From: an uncultured Pseudomonadota bacterium
GTDB lineage: Bacteria; Pseudomonadota; Gammaproteobacteria; Steroidobacterales; Steroidobacteraceae
Length of the DNA: 64,000 nucleotides
Reading direction: 5' to 3'
Assembly: GCA_903879335.1 (NCBI GenBank)
Contig: CAIRLC010000019.1
Location: forward strand, 62,001-126,000
The notes beneath the pieces were generated by a model. The model was not told the DNA's origin and did no database searches. It saw only the letters and a program-made list of their open reading frames with translations. The number at the start of each line of letters is the position of its first letter. Within the stretch, counting starts at the first letter, position 1. Positions 34,441 to 45,209 of the stretch are shown here, piece by piece. Made by a program: the position numbers and the translations under genes.

Positions 34441-37400
34441 GGGCGTTGCGGAACATCCGGAGCCAACCACCGTCGTCGGTCCAATCCGTCGGACGCCATG
34501 AATTCTGCGCGGCACGGTAGACCCGTTCAGGATGTGGCATGGTCAAGGTGACCCGCCCGTCAATCGAGGTGATCCCGGCAATGCCGTGAGGCGAACCATT
34601 CGGATTACGCGGATAAGTGGTCGCCACGCGCCCGTAGTGATCGACATAGCGCATGACCGTCCCGTGGCCAGCGAGGAATGCGCGCTCCGCGGCCTCCGAA
34701 CTGAACACCGCGCGGCCTTCGCCGTGACTGACGGCAATCGGCATCACCGATCCTGCCATGCCGCTAAAGAACGGCGACTTCGATGCCGTCACTTCAACCA
34801 AGGTGAGGCGAGCTTCAAACTGTTCGGAGCGATTGCGCTTAAAGCGTGGCCAGTGGGTGGTACCCGGGATCAACTCAGCCAGCGCGGCTAACATTTGGCA
34901 ACCGTTGCAGACACCCAAGGTCAGCGAGTCTGCGCGCTCAAAGTGGCGAGAGAACTCGTCCCGTGCCCGACTATTAAACAGAATTGATTTCGCCCAGCCT
35001 TCACCCGAGCCCAGCACGTCACCGTAACTGAAGCCACCCACGGCCACCACGACCGGGTAGTCCGCCAGGGTGACAGCGCCACCAATGACATCGGTCATGT
35101 GCACGTCATAGGGATCGAATCCCGCTCGCGCAAATACCGCCGCCATTTCGAGTTGGCTGTTGCAACCTTGCTCGCGCAGTACAGCCACTCGCGGCCGAGC
35201 GCCAGTGGCGATATAAGGCGCCGCCACATCGTCGCTGTGATCGTAGGTCAGGCGCACGGAAAGACCCGGATCTGACGCATCAGCCACGTGATCGTATTCC
35301 TCCTGGGCACAGGTCGGATCATCACGACGGGCACGCATCTTGAAGCTGGTCTGCGACCATGCGCTCGCCAGATCAACGATCGCTTCATCAAGCACATCGC
35401 GCTCATTGGCCCGGATCACGAGGCGCTGGGCTACGGTCGTACGACCGATCACCCGAGTCAGGGAACCCACGCCCTCCGCCACAAAGGCAGCCAAGACGGC
35501 ATCGACATCGCTCGCGGCGACTTCAAGCACCATGCCGGGCTCTTCCGCATACAGCGCTGCGACTGGATCTCGGACCGGCCCGAGGTCCACAGCCATGCCA
35601 ACGTGGGATGCGATGCCCATTTCGGCCAAGGTCACAAAGAGGCCACCGTCGGAGCGATCGTGATAGGCACGAACCCAGTCGCGCCCAGCGACCCCACGCA
35701 GGGCGCGGAAGGCGCCTGCCAAAACCTCTGGACTGTCCAGATCCGCCGCCCGATCGCCGAGCACGCCGTAGACCTGCGCCAAACACGAGCCGCCCAATCG
35801 GTCTTTACCGGCCGACAGATCAACCAGCACCAAAGCAGACGACCCGTCCTTACCCTTTAATTGCGGGGTCAGCGTCTTGCGAGCATCCGCCACGGGCGCA
35901 AATGCCGAAACAATCAACGAGACGGGCGACCAGACCGATCGGTCACCCTCCGGCGACTTCCAGCCGGAGCGCATCGACAGCGAGTCCTTACCGACTGGGA
36001 TCGCGATCCCAAGAGCCGGGCACAACTCCATACCGACCGCTCGAACCGTGTCGTACAGCGTGGCGTCTTCTCGAGCATCACCACAGGCCGCCATCCAGTT
36101 GGCCGACAAACTGATATCGGACAACTGCCGAATGTCAGCCGCAGCGATGTTCGTAATCGCCTCAGCAACCGCGAGCCGACCCGAGGCCGGGCCGTCGATG
36201 AGCGCGACCGGTGTGCGCTCACCCATCGCCATGGCTTCACCCGCATGCGTCGTATAACCCGCGAGCGTCACTGCACAGTCACTCACCGGGACCTGCCACG
36301 GACCGACTAACGAATCTCGACTGACCATACCGCCGACGGTACGGTCACCGATGGTGATCAAAAAAGTCTTGTCAGCCACCGTGGGCAATCGCAGCAGTCG
36401 ATAAGCGGCTTCCCGCGCGTCGATGGCATCCGTGGCGATCGCCTCGACGGCGCGCGGCACGCGACTCGCCACGCGGCTCATGCGCGGAGCTTTGCCCAAC
36501 AGCACTTCAATGGGCATTTCCACCGGTGCTTCGCCAGTGCGCGGATCTGAGACGACCAACTGGCCATCGTCGGTGATCGTACCGACCACCGCCGCCGGAC
36601 AGCGTTCACGACGGCAGAACCCCATGAAAGTCTCGATCTCTTCGGGCGCAATGCACAGCACGTAACGCTCTTGAGCTTCGTTACACCACAACTCAAGCGG
36701 AGACAGACCTGGCTCGTCCGTAGGAATCGAGCGCAGATCGATACGGCCGCCACGATCACTGTGCGCAATCGCTTCGGGAATCGCGTTCGACAAACCGCCC
36801 GCGCCCACGTCGTGGATCAGAATGATCGGATTGCGATCTCCGAGCTCCCAACAGCGATCGATGACTTCTTGGGCCCGACGCTGCATTTCCGGGTTGCCGC
36901 GTTGGACCGAGGCAAAGTCCAAGTCCTCGGTCGAGGCGCCACTACCAACCGACGAGGCAGCACCACCGCCTAGACCGATGAGCATGGCCGGGCCACCCAA
37001 GACGACGATTTTCGCGCCGGGCGGGACCTCGCCCTTCTCAACGTGATCGCGACGCACGTTACCAAGGCCACCGGCCAACATGATCGGCTTGTGATAGCCA
37101 CGGGTCACGCCAACCGGATCGCCGGCCACCCGCTGCTCGTAGGTGCGGAAATAGCCGAGGATTCCGGGGCGGCCGAATTCATTGTTAAAGGCAGCGGCAC
37201 CGAGCGGCGCCTCGATCATGATATCGAGAGGCGATGCGATGCGGGCTGACTTTGCTTCAGGGCCTTCCCAAGGCTGCTCGAACCCGGGAATGCGTAAATT
37301 AGAGGTCGTAAATCCGGTGAGGCCGGCTTTGGGCTTGGCGCCACGACCCGTTGCCCCTTCATCCCGGATTTCACCGCCCGAGCCTGTAGAGGCTCCTGGG

Positions 37401-38311
37401 AACGGCGAAATTGCGGTCGGATGATTGTGCGTTTCGACTTTCATGAGAATGTCGATCGGCTCGTGACTGGCGCGATACGCACGAGTCTCAGGATCCGCAA
37501 ACCACCGTTCCGCCACGGTGCCGGCAATCACGGATGCGTTGTCACGATAGGCCGACAACACGGCGCCTGGGTTTTTCTCATGCGTATTACGGATCATCGC
37601 AAAGAGCGACTTATCCATCGCTTCGCCGTCGATCGTCCACGACGCATTAAAAATCTTGTGACGGCAGTGCTCTGAGTTCGCTTGCGCAAACATCATCAGT
37701 TCGACATCCGTCGGATCGCGCGCTAATTTTCGATAAGCCGCAACGAGGTAATCGACCTCATCCGGCGATAGCGCCAATCCGAGTCGACGATCGGCCGCCA
37801 TGAGCGCTGCGCGCCCATCGTCACCCAACTCAACCCGCGCCAACGGGCGAGCAGACTCATCTCGAAATAACTGGGCCGCAGCCTCAATCGAAGGCAACAC
37901 CGCTTCAATCATTCGATCATGCAAGGGCGCCGCCAGGTTGGCGATGGCTTGCGCACTCAAGGTGTGGGTGGCGCGCAGGACATACACGGTCCCGCGCTCA
38001 ATGCGTCGAACGGTGCTAAGACCGCACACGTGAGCAATGTCCGTCGCTTTCGTCGACCAGGGCGAGAGGGTACCCGGCCGCGGGGTGACGACGAGGTGGA
38101 CAGCGCCACCGGGCAATGCCGGCGCTGAATGCGATTCGAGCAAGCGCTCGAGGACCTTCGTTTCACTCGCCGATAACGGCGCAGACAGGTCAATGAAATG
38201 AGTGAAATAGGCTTCGACACCCTCGACCGTTGGGTCGATCGCTCGTAGAGCTACGAGGAGTTTGTCGAGACGGAAATGGGGAAGGGCCGAAGCCCCGGGC
38301 AACACCAGCAT
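34424..38311 (-). CDS. purL: Phosphoribosylformylglycinamidine synthase
   Basis: This 1295-residue single-chain enzyme performs the fourth purine step: FGAR to FGAM with glutamine and ATP. The N-terminal and two AIR-synthase-like halves are followed by a C-terminal glutamine amidotransferase (about 1035-1295) with the nucleophile in LGVCNGCQM and the catalytic HPE in [22 protein letters not shown] and [12 protein letters not shown] are also visible. The length equals that of proteobacterial large PurL. The ATG at 38311 gives [13 protein letters not shown], matching the family start. Confidence 0.97.
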   Translation of the reverse strand: MLVLPGASALPHFRLDKLLVALRAIDPTVEGVEAYFTHFIDLSAPLSASETKVLERLLESHSAPALPGGAVHLVVTPRPGTLSPWSTKATDIAHVCGLSTVRRIERGTVYVLRATHTLSAQAIANLAAPLHDRMIEAVLPSIEAAAQLFRDESARPLARVELGDDGRAALMAADRRLGLALSPDEVDYLVAAYRKLARDPTDVELMMFAQANSEHCRHKIFNASWTIDGEAMDKSLFAMIRNTHEKNPGAVLSAYRDNASVIAGTVAERWFADPETRAYRASHEPIDILMKVETHNHPTAISPFPGASTGSGGEIRDEGATGRGAKPKAGLTGFTTSNLRIPGFEQPWEGPEAKSARIASPLDIMIEAPLGAAAFNNEFGRPGILGYFRTYEQRVAGDPVGVTRGYHKPIMLAGGLGNVRRDHVEKGEVPPGAKIVVLGGPAMLIGLGGGAASSVGSGASTEDLDFASVQRGNPEMQRRAQEVIDRCWELGDRNPIILIHDVGAGGLSNAIPEAIAHSDRGGRIDLRSIPTDEPGLSPLELWCNEAQERYVLCIAPEEIETFMGFCRRERCPAAVVGTITDDGQLVVSDPRTGEAPVEMPIEVLLGKAPRMSRVASRVPRAVEAIATDAIDAREAAYRLLRLPTVADKTFLITIGDRTVGGMVSRDSLVGPWQVPVSDCAVTLAGYTTHAGEAMAMGERTPVALIDGPASGRLAVAEAITNIAAADIRQLSDISLSANWMAACGDAREDATLYDTVRAVGMELCPALGIAIPVGKDSLSMRSGWKSPEGDRSVWSPVSLIVSAFAPVADARKTLTPQLKGKDGSSALVLVDLSAGKDRLGGSCLAQVYGVLGDRAADLDSPEVLAGAFRALRGVAGRDWVRAYHDRSDGGLFVTLAEMGIASHVGMAVDLGPVRDPVAALYAEEPGMVLEVAASDVDAVLAAFVAEGVGSLTRVIGRTTVAQRLVIRANERDVLDEAIVDLASAWSQTSFKMRARRDDPTCAQEEYDHVADASDPGLSVRLTYDHSDDVAAPYIATGARPRVAVLREQGCNSQLEMAAVFARAGFDPYDVHMTDVIGGAVTLADYPVVVAVGGFSYGDVLGSGEGWAKSILFNSRARDEFSRHFERADSLTLGVCNGCQMLAALAELIPGTTHWPRFKRNRSEQFEARLTLVEVTASKSPFFSGMAGSVMPIAVSHGEGRAVFSSEAAERAFLAGHGTVMRYVDHYGRVATTYPRNPNGSPHGIAGITSIDGRVTLTMPHPERVYRAAQNSWRPTDWTDDGGWLRMFRNARVALG

Positions 38312-38389
38312 CGGACACTCGGACTTGAAGCCGGCCAAGGCCGGCAGACGCGCAGTCTACCTCACCTCACCCCTCCACCGGTGATCGGC

Positions 38390-38731
38390 CTACTTCCGTG
38401 GCGGCAGATCGGGTGTTCCCGGCAGGCCGGGCATCGGGAAATGGCTCACGTTCGAGCCGTCGTAGGCGGTAATTTTGCTGGATCCGCCCTTTTTGACCTC
38501 GTCAACGCGTAAAACGGCATGCAAGGGCAACCAAGTGCGCTTGACCCCCTCGAATTCAGCTCGGACGCGCTCCTCGGAGGGATCGACGACCACCGACGAA
38601 CGGGTATCAAACACGAAGTCCTCGACCTCGAGAAACCCAAAAAGGCTGCCCTGGGAGACTTTCTTGGCGTAAATCTCCCAGACCTTGCCTTCACGAACAA
38701 ACAAGACCTTCAAAATGTGACTCGCTGCCAT
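38390..38731 (-). CDS. DUF1820 family protein
   Basis: This 113-residue protein of unknown function is recognised by HILKVLFVREGKVWEIYAKKV, then FGFLEVEDFVFDTRSSVVVDPSEERVRAEFEGVKR. The family is restricted largely to gammaproteobacteria, supporting the placement of this genome. The C-terminus is rich in Pro and Gly. Its start is 54 bp from the divergent FHA gene, so they share a promoter region. Confidence 0.88.
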   Translation of the reverse strand: MAASHILKVLFVREGKVWEIYAKKVSQGSLFGFLEVEDFVFDTRSSVVVDPSEERVRAEFEGVKRTWLPLHAVLRVDEVKKGGSSKITAYDGSNVSHFPMPGLPGTPDLPPRK

Positions 38732-38785
38732 GCTAGTGATACGCCGAAGGGTAAAGTGACGCTTATATTAACTGGTGTACGGGTC

Positions 38786-39826
38786 ATGCCGCTCACGTTG
38801 CGCGTCTTTGGTTCTCGCGCCCGCGCGCTCGCCGGGCGAGCTTCGTTTAAGTTCGGCCCCGAGGGCGGAAGCATCGGCCGCGCGCCGGATAATGACTGGG
38901 TCCTGCCGGATCCAGAACGCTACGTCTCATCACACCACGCCCGCGTCACCTTCAGCGACGGGCGGTTCAATTTGCTGGACACCAGCTCGAACGGCACCTA
39001 TGTGAACGGCCTACGCGATGCCCTCGGGCATCAGGGGGCACATACTCTGAGTCACGGGGACCGGATCGCGATCGGTGGCTACGAAATCGTCGCCGAACTG
39101 GGTGACGGGCACGATTTGGACCTGGATGCGGCACTCGCGACCGCGCCGCCACCCATCGATCACTCCGTATCGATTCCTGACCTCGGCGCGGAATTAGACC
39201 TGAGCGGCCTCATCCCTCGTTTGCAACCCAGCGACTCGGTCTCGCCCTCAGCGAGCGGGAACCCCCAGCCCCTGGCTTTGCAACCGTTTTACCGGGCCGC
39301 AGGCCTCGATGTGGCCGACACCGACCCCGCGGAGGCACAGCGGGTCATGGGCCTTGCGGGTCTACTGCTGCGGGAGATGACCACGGGGCTCGTCGCCTTC
39401 GCGCGTGAGCGGCGAATCCGCCAGGACAGCGGTCTCGACAACAAGACCGGCCGGTACGACTTGCGCCGTGACCCATTAGATCAGGCCGTGTCGGTCGACG
39501 AAGCGCTTGGGCTGATGATGGGTCCTGAGCAGCGCCGCCTCATACCCGGCGTGGAGGCTGTGCGTATAGCCTTTAGAGCGCTGGATGCAGAGCGGCGCCT
39601 CGTGCACGACGCCGCCCGCCAAGCCGCGACCGACGTCTTAGTCCGGCTCGATCCGTCCGACCTAGAGCAGCGCTTTGGCGGCGACGATGACGACGCCAAA
39701 GCGGCCCATTGCTGGCGGCAATATCGCGCACTGCACGCCCGACTGGTCAGCGCCGATGGGCAGCCGACGACTTGGGATGAGGACTATGAAGCTGCGCTGC
39801 GGCGGCTATCGCTTGACCGCAGTTGA
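38786..39826 (+). CDS. tagH: FHA-domain protein with TagH-like type VI secretion C-terminal domain
   Basis: This 346-residue protein has an N-terminal FHA domain (about 20-95): GSIGRAPDNDWVLPD, VSSHHARV and DTSSNGTYVNG, the phosphothreonine-binding loops. The C-terminal part (about 170-320) follows the TagH pattern of T6SS regulators: a GLAGLLLREMTTGLVAFARERR helix, then RRDPLDQAVSVDEAL and RFGG. TagH acts with PpkA kinase and PppA phosphatase in T6SS control, but no T6SS gene is in this window. It could be an orphan adaptor or a partner of the kinase at 7935-9224. The product is probably cytoplasmic. Confidence 0.78.
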   Translation: MPLTLRVFGSRARALAGRASFKFGPEGGSIGRAPDNDWVLPDPERYVSSHHARVTFSDGRFNLLDTSSNGTYVNGLRDALGHQGAHTLSHGDRIAIGGYEIVAELGDGHDLDLDAALATAPPPIDHSVSIPDLGAELDLSGLIPRLQPSDSVSPSASGNPQPLALQPFYRAAGLDVADTDPAEAQRVMGLAGLLLREMTTGLVAFARERRIRQDSGLDNKTGRYDLRRDPLDQAVSVDEALGLMMGPEQRRLIPGVEAVRIAFRALDAERRLVHDAARQAATDVLVRLDPSDLEQRFGGDDDDAKAAHCWRQYRALHARLVSADGQPTTWDEDYEAALRRLSLDRS

Positions 39827-39828
39827 AG

Positions 39829-40179
39829 TCAGGCCTTACGAACGAACTCAGATTTGAGCTTCATATCGCCGAAGCCTTCGATCCAACAGTCAATATTGTG
39901 ATCGCCTTCGACCAGCCGGATATTCTTCACTTTGGTACCTGACTTGAGGGCCGAGCTTGCGCCCTTGACCTTCAGATCTTTAATCACAGTCACCGTATCG
40001 CCATCGGTCAAGACATTGCCATTGGCATCCTTGTAGACCACCACATCGTCATCCATCGCCGCCGACTCGACGGCCGCAGCCGACCATTCATGCGCGCATT
40101 CAGGGCACACCCACTGCGCTCCATCGTGGTAGGTGAAGGCTGAGGCGCACTTCGGGCATGGTGGCAATGCATCGGTCAT
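39829..40179 (-). CDS. yjdM: YjdM/PhnA-family zinc-ribbon protein
   Basis: This 116-residue protein has an N-terminal zinc ribbon (CPKC at 8-11, CPEC at 25-28) and a C-terminal YjdM domain with [23 protein letters not shown], a [16 protein letters not shown] segment and MKLKSEFV. Formerly called PhnA, it does not act on phosphonates by itself. It ends 2 bp after the convergent FHA gene. Confidence 0.93.
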   Translation of the reverse strand: MTDALPPCPKCASAFTYHDGAQWVCPECAHEWSAAAVESAAMDDDVVVYKDANGNVLTDGDTVTVIKDLKVKGASSALKSGTKVKNIRLVEGDHNIDCWIEGFGDMKLKSEFVRKA

Positions 40180-40504
40180 GGCAATCGTCCTGACATATCA
40201 AGGGTGGGCGAGCATAGCCGAGGCAGGCTCCTCGTGGGCATCCGCAATCTCCGCGACCGCACGGGCTGTCATATGGTCCGGCCGCTCCCCCTTGCGGACC
40301 ATCGCGCACCGCTTTAAGCCCGAGGTAACTCGCACTGGACAGCCCGGTGTATGATTTGGGGGCATCGCCATCCAAAATCTTGTTGCCAAAAAACAACGCG
40401 CCGCTTCCTCGACCGTGTACATCGGAATGAGGGCATCCGGCGGCTGTCGGGGACAGGACCCAGGCATGGCTGAATCTGTGCAATACATAAAAAAGGGAAC
40501 ATCC
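40180..40504. other. 325-bp intergenic region before the second TonB receptor
   Basis: The region separates divergent yjdM and the receptor. A 74-codon minus-strand frame (40198-40422) ends 18 bp before yjdM, but it has no ribosome site and no family I recognise, so I do not call it a gene. Promoter elements are not clear. Confidence 0.4.
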
Positions 40505-43138
40505 ATGAATTCAAAGCTCTCGTTTGCCATCGCCGCCGTGCTTGGTGGGCTGGCTGCAACGACCGCGTTGGCCGCTGAAAACGATGGACTCGATGAAGTC
40601 ATCGTGACCGCGCAGCGGCGTTCGGAAAGCATCCAAAATGTGCCAATTTCGATGCAGGCCTTCACGGAAAAGGCGCTCGAAGAATTACATGTCCAGACCT
40701 TTGATGATTACATCAAGTACTTGCCTAACGTCTCGTCGGCCAACAATGGTCCGGGTCAGAACGAGATCTTCATGCGTGGCCTGTCGGCCGGCTCACAGCC
40801 GAGCCAGGGTTCCGGCACGACCGCCGCATTCCCGAACGTCGCGATCTACTTGGATAACCAGTCGGGTCAGTTGCCGGGCCGTAATCTCGACATCTATGCC
40901 GCCGATCTGAACCGGATCGAAGTATTGGAAGGACCGCAGGGAACACTGTTCGGTTCTGGCGCCGAGGCCGGCATGGTGCGCTACATCACCAATGAGCCGA
41001 AGATCGGTAAGTTCGAAGGCAGCTTCACGGCCGGCTACGGTGTCACCGCTCACGGCGATGCAAACTCTAATGCGACGGCCGTTCTCAATCTGCCGGTCAA
41101 CGACAAGTTCGCCGTGCGAGCCGTAATTTATAACGATCAGCGCGGTGGTTACATCGATAACGTACCGGCGACATTCCATCGCAAGAACACCGACGTAGGC
41201 ATCCACTACGCCAACTTCCCGGCGGACGCGAACGGGCAGTGCCCGGACATGCAGCCGAATAATGGTTACTGCGCCCCCCCCGGTAGTCCGTCGGTCAACA
41301 ACTACGCCATCGCGGGCAAAGCCATCAATCCAGCGTCCTACAAGGGCCTGCGAGTGTCGGGCAAGTATCAGTTCAATGACGACTGGGATTTGTTGATTTC
41401 CCAGACCTACCAAACACTGGACACGGCTGGCGTGTTCTACCAGCAGCCCAACGGCTCAGACGGCGAGAAGTTACAGCCGCTGCAAGTGACGCTGTTCAAT
41501 CCGTCCTATAACCACGACACCTTCGAAAGCACGGCGTGGACCTTGAACGGCAAAATTGGCGAGCTCAAAGCGGTCTACACCGGCGGTTACCTCGTTCGTA
41601 AGGTCAATCAGGTTAGCGACTACACGAACTACTCACGCGGCGTCTACGCCGGCTACTACCAGTGCTACGGCGCGCACACGGGCCCGAGCGGCGCCGAGTT
41701 GCCGTCCACCTGCTTCTCACCGGCAGTGATCTGGCGCTCCGTCGAACGCAATGAACACTTGCAACACGAGTTCCGAGTGTCCACACCGGATGATTGGCGC
41801 CTGCGCGCGATCGGCGGCGTTTATTACGAAGACAATAAACTTTACGACCAGTCCGACTGGCGCTACAAGACCGTACCCGCCTGCAGCGACACCGTCACCG
41901 ACGGTTGCTTCTCCCCCATCGGTACCGTTCCTGGCACCTCGGTTGTGAACCCTGGCGTGCGTGATGCAAACAGTTCGTTCTATCAAGACGACGTCCGCGA
42001 AGTGAAGCAGACGGCATTCTTCCTGTCGGTCGACTATGACCTCATTCCGAAGGTTCTGACGGCGACGGTGGGCACTCGTCACTTTAACTTCAAAAACTCG
42101 CTCAAGGGCGATGTCGCCAATAGCTTCTATTGCTTTGAGCAGGGAAATCCCGCGGGCGGCTGCCAGCAGGGATACAACCTGAATGCTGCAAACCTTTCGG
42201 GCTCTGAATCGGGCTGGAAGAGCCGCGCTAACCTGACCTGGCATATCAGTCCGGACATCATGGTGTATTACACCTTCAGTCAGGGCTTCCGTCCGGGTGG
42301 TTTCAATCAAAACGGTGGAGCGTTGCATGCGTATGGCCCAGACGGCCAGCCGCAATACGCAGTGCCTAAGTCGTACACCTCCGACAAGCTGGACAACAAC
42401 GAAATCGGTTGGAAGGCAGAGTTCTTGAACCACCGCCTGCAATGGAACGGCGCGTTCTATAAAGAAAAGTGGGAGAACGTGCAGGTTGCGTTGTTCAACC
42501 CAGGTCTCGTCGGCAATGTGTTCTACAACTCGAACGGCCAAAACTTCGATCTGCAAGGCCTTGAGACTTCATTGGTGTACCGCCCATTGCGTGGCCTCAC
42601 GCTACAAGCGGCCGCTTCGTGGAATCAGAGCAAGCAGGTCAATTCACCGGCACTGATCGCGAACAACCCAGCGAGCATCAACTACGGTCATCCAATCACC
42701 CAGAATTGCGACTCGACGGGCAGTAACTGCTCGGCCGTGAGCAACGTCTACGGCCCGATTGGGTCACCCACGGCTGATTCTCCGCCGCTGCAGTTCAGCC
42801 TGCGCGCACGCTACGACTTTGCCGTCAGCGACTCGATGGAAGGTTTCTTCCAGGTCGGCGCATCACATGTCGGCCACTCGTTCACTCAAGCCGGCGCGAA
42901 CCCGCCGCTGACCACAGGCGATCCGATCACCACCGGTCGACTGCGTTTCGAAGATCCGGCCTACACGACCTTCGATGCATCGATCGGCGTCTCGAAGGAC
43001 CAGTGGACAGTCACCGTGTACGGCGAAAACTTGAGCGACTCGAATGCATCAGTGTTCACCAGCACGGATCAGTTCATCGTGGCTCAAACGCCGCTGCGTC
43101 CACGCGTGATTGGCGCGAGTATCGGGTACAAGTTCTGA
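40505..43138 (+). CDS. TonB-dependent outer-membrane receptor
   Basis: This 877-residue receptor has a signal peptide (FAIAAVLGGLAATTALA), a TonB box (DEVIVTAQRR) and a plug (IQNVPISMQAF, IKYLPNVSS, NRIEVLEGPQGTLFGSGAEAG). The barrel is followed by a C-terminal aromatic signal (GASIGYKF). AGGGA lies upstream of the ATG at 40505. Many extracellular cysteines in the barrel region (for example CYGAHTGPSGAELPSTCFS) suggest disulfide-stabilised loops. The ligand is unknown. A canonical terminator follows. Confidence 0.94.
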   Translation: MNSKLSFAIAAVLGGLAATTALAAENDGLDEVIVTAQRRSESIQNVPISMQAFTEKALEELHVQTFDDYIKYLPNVSSANNGPGQNEIFMRGLSAGSQPSQGSGTTAAFPNVAIYLDNQSGQLPGRNLDIYAADLNRIEVLEGPQGTLFGSGAEAGMVRYITNEPKIGKFEGSFTAGYGVTAHGDANSNATAVLNLPVNDKFAVRAVIYNDQRGGYIDNVPATFHRKNTDVGIHYANFPADANGQCPDMQPNNGYCAPPGSPSVNNYAIAGKAINPASYKGLRVSGKYQFNDDWDLLISQTYQTLDTAGVFYQQPNGSDGEKLQPLQVTLFNPSYNHDTFESTAWTLNGKIGELKAVYTGGYLVRKVNQVSDYTNYSRGVYAGYYQCYGAHTGPSGAELPSTCFSPAVIWRSVERNEHLQHEFRVSTPDDWRLRAIGGVYYEDNKLYDQSDWRYKTVPACSDTVTDGCFSPIGTVPGTSVVNPGVRDANSSFYQDDVREVKQTAFFLSVDYDLIPKVLTATVGTRHFNFKNSLKGDVANSFYCFEQGNPAGGCQQGYNLNAANLSGSESGWKSRANLTWHISPDIMVYYTFSQGFRPGGFNQNGGALHAYGPDGQPQYAVPKSYTSDKLDNNEIGWKAEFLNHRLQWNGAFYKEKWENVQVALFNPGLVGNVFYNSNGQNFDLQGLETSLVYRPLRGLTLQAAASWNQSKQVNSPALIANNPASINYGHPITQNCDSTGSNCSAVSNVYGPIGSPTADSPPLQFSLRARYDFAVSDSMEGFFQVGASHVGHSFTQAGANPPLTTGDPITTGRLRFEDPAYTTFDASIGVSKDQWTVTVYGENLSDSNASVFTSTDQFIVAQTPLRPRVIGASIGYKF

Positions 43139-43181
43139 TCGAATCGGCCTGTGCGAACTCGGGCCATCAGCACTGACGGAG

Positions 43182-43210
43182 AGGCCGGCGCAAGCCGGCC
43201 TTTTCGTTTT
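43182..43210 (+). terminator. Rho-independent terminator after TonB receptor
   Basis: An 8-bp stem (43182-43189 with 43194-43201) with a GCAA loop is followed by TTTTCGTTTTT, the clearest intrinsic terminator in this window. It ends the receptor transcript. Confidence 0.9.
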
Positions 43211-43538
43211 TAGCGAGCGTGCCTATGCCCTCCTTGAGACCGTGGAGATTCTCGCGGCTCCGCGCCGACAACCAAACAGGGTTCTGCCGCACCGACCTGC
43301 ACCACCGGAGTAGAGTCCCTGGGCACAAGCCGAGCCTAAGGACAAAAGACTGCAGCACAGGCCATCGGGTGTGTCAGACGACACTCGCCCACTCGGCAAA
43401 AAGCGTCACAACAGTGACGGCAGTTTGATCACGCCGGAACCGGTCTCGGCCTCCAATCCATGACCAAACGGTGCTCAACGACGAATCATCCATTCGATGG
43501 CTCAAGGTCTGTAAAGCGAGGCTTACAAGGCACCCGCT
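43211..43538. other. Non-coding region between convergent genes
   Basis: After the terminator the 328 bp hold no frame with a ribosome site or known motif on either strand. It is spacer between the receptor and the polysaccharide deacetylase. No RNA gene is recognised. Confidence 0.5.
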
Positions 43539-44381
43539 TTAGCGCAGTGACGGGGCAAACCGCGGATCATCTAGCCGTACGAAGGTGTATCCATCGTGCC
43601 GGATTTCTTCAATCAGTTCGCCGAGTCTTGCCGGTGTAATCGCGTGGATCTCATGCAATAAAATAATCCCGCCCCGCCGGGCCCGGACCGACGATGCGAC
43701 ATGCCCCACAAAATCGCCGCGGTATTCAGAACCTACTCCACACGACAAGGCCTCTTTGGAGTCCACCGTGCCGATGCGATCGAAGGCCCAGTCACAAGAG
43801 TCCACATGCCAGCCGACAATCGCGACACCCCGACTGTGCAAATAGTCGTTCGCAAAACAGCTCGCGTTCCCGTAGGGATAGCGAAATAACTGCGGCGCAT
43901 GGTCAGGCGGCAACACCTCAATCCCACGGGCCAGTTCTAACTGCTGCTCGGGAGAGGGGATGTCGTGGAAATTAGGATGCGTCCACGTATGACTCCCGAG
44001 TAGATGACGACCGTTGGCTTGAATCGCCTGAATCAACTCCGGGTGCCGTTCAACTTTTTCGCCGATGACAAAAAATGTCGCAGGCACTTGATAACGATCC
44101 AGAATCGCCAAAATCTTGGCGGTATGCTCGGGGTCGGGGCCATCGTCAAATGTGAGTGCGACCAACCCTTCCGGCGGAGCCGTTGGAATATCGGATTCGA
44201 AACGGCACTGCTCCCTTAAATCTTCGACACTCGAGTTGAGCCGTTCTTCAAGGTGCTGTAAATGTGTCGCGCGTAAGTTCGTCGGGGCCACCTCATGCGC
44301 GTTCGTAGCCTGACTGCAGAGGCCTGGAACCACGACCGCCAGACCAAATAAAATACAACTGGCTTTCAAACCGTATCGCAC
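43539..44381 (-). CDS. Polysaccharide deacetylase (NodB family), exported
   Basis: This 280-residue protein begins with a signal peptide (RYGLKASCILFGLAVVVPGLC). The NodB domain (about 70-280) shows LTFDDGPD, SHTWTHPNF with two zinc histidines, RYPYGN and the C-terminal IILLHE, which support a metal-dependent N- or O-deacetylase of a surface glycan or peptidoglycan. The GTG at 44381 has AGGAG at a proper distance; the longer in-frame TTG at 44417 is less likely. Confidence 0.9.
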   Translation of the reverse strand: MRYGLKASCILFGLAVVVPGLCSQATNAHEVAPTNLRATHLQHLEERLNSSVEDLREQCRFESDIPTAPPEGLVALTFDDGPDPEHTAKILAILDRYQVPATFFVIGEKVERHPELIQAIQANGRHLLGSHTWTHPNFHDIPSPEQQLELARGIEVLPPDHAPQLFRYPYGNASCFANDYLHSRGVAIVGWHVDSCDWAFDRIGTVDSKEALSCGVGSEYRGDFVGHVASSVRARRGGIILLHEIHAITPARLGELIEEIRHDGYTFVRLDDPRFAPSLR

Positions 44382-44456
44382 AGCAGTCACTCTCCTAGTG
44401 AGATGTCGCGCTGACAACGCGCCCTTACGCCATTCGGTGTCCGCGCAGATCTCCCC

Positions 44457-44705
44457 TTACGGAGCAACAGAGCGATAGGTTGCTCGAACGATCCACAGAT
44501 AAGCGGCGAGATTTGCGACGAGTGAAACCAGGCCGCCAATAGGATGTGTCTGTGCAATTTGGCTCGCGAGCAGACAGATCCCGATAAAAGCGAGCAAGAC
44601 CACGTATCCCGGCCATTGCGATGGCGACGCGGTCAGCCATCCACCACGCAGACCAAAGGTACTCGGCCCAAACCAACCCAATCTTGCACCTGGTGCCTTA
44701 TCCAT
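44457..44705 (-). CDS. Small two-helix membrane protein
   Basis: This 82-residue protein has an N-terminal GWFGPSTFGLRGGW stretch, a hydrophobic segment (YVVLLAFIGICLLASQI) and a second (GLVSLVANLAAYLWIV). It has a short basic tail. GAGGA precedes the ATG at 44705. Similar small proteins with W/G-rich starts are widespread but uncharacterised. I do not recognise a named family. The neighbouring deacetylase lies downstream on the same strand. Confidence 0.65.
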   Translation of the reverse strand: MDKAPGARLGWFGPSTFGLRGGWLTASPSQWPGYVVLLAFIGICLLASQIAQTHPIGGLVSLVANLAAYLWIVRATYRSVAP

Positions 44706-44953
44706 ACCGATCCTCAACGAGTGTTCACTTCCATGTTAGACCGCCACTCATGGCTGCACACAACAATAGTGGAGGACCGCACGCGTGTGGTTGAGATCAA
44801 CGGCATGAGCAGAGATTCTTAGACACCACGGCCACGCGGTGTAGGCGCTATCGCTGACTACAATGCAATGCTTTAAGAGGGGCTATACGCGCACGAGGTG
44901 CGACTTACCCTTCGGCTAGAAGGCGCCGACCCATTCACTCTGGGGAGAGAAAT

Positions 44954-45043
<90 letters not shown>

Positions 45044-45209
45044 GCCGGTCCCCGACGTGGCAATCGGGGCGCGAATAATACACCAAATAGGGCGGGATAC
45101 AGCCCCCTTAGGCCGGCAAGTTCGGCAGTCGTCGCGCCCGCGATTTGTTTATTTGCGACGCTATTCGTCGCTCTTAGGCCGCTTCTCCATCGCCATCGCC
45201 CCCGAGCCG

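Noticed and set aside
35359-36114. 251-codon plus-strand frame inside purL.
   Set aside because: It is antisense to conserved purL and its composition is Arg/Pro-rich, as in a shadow frame.
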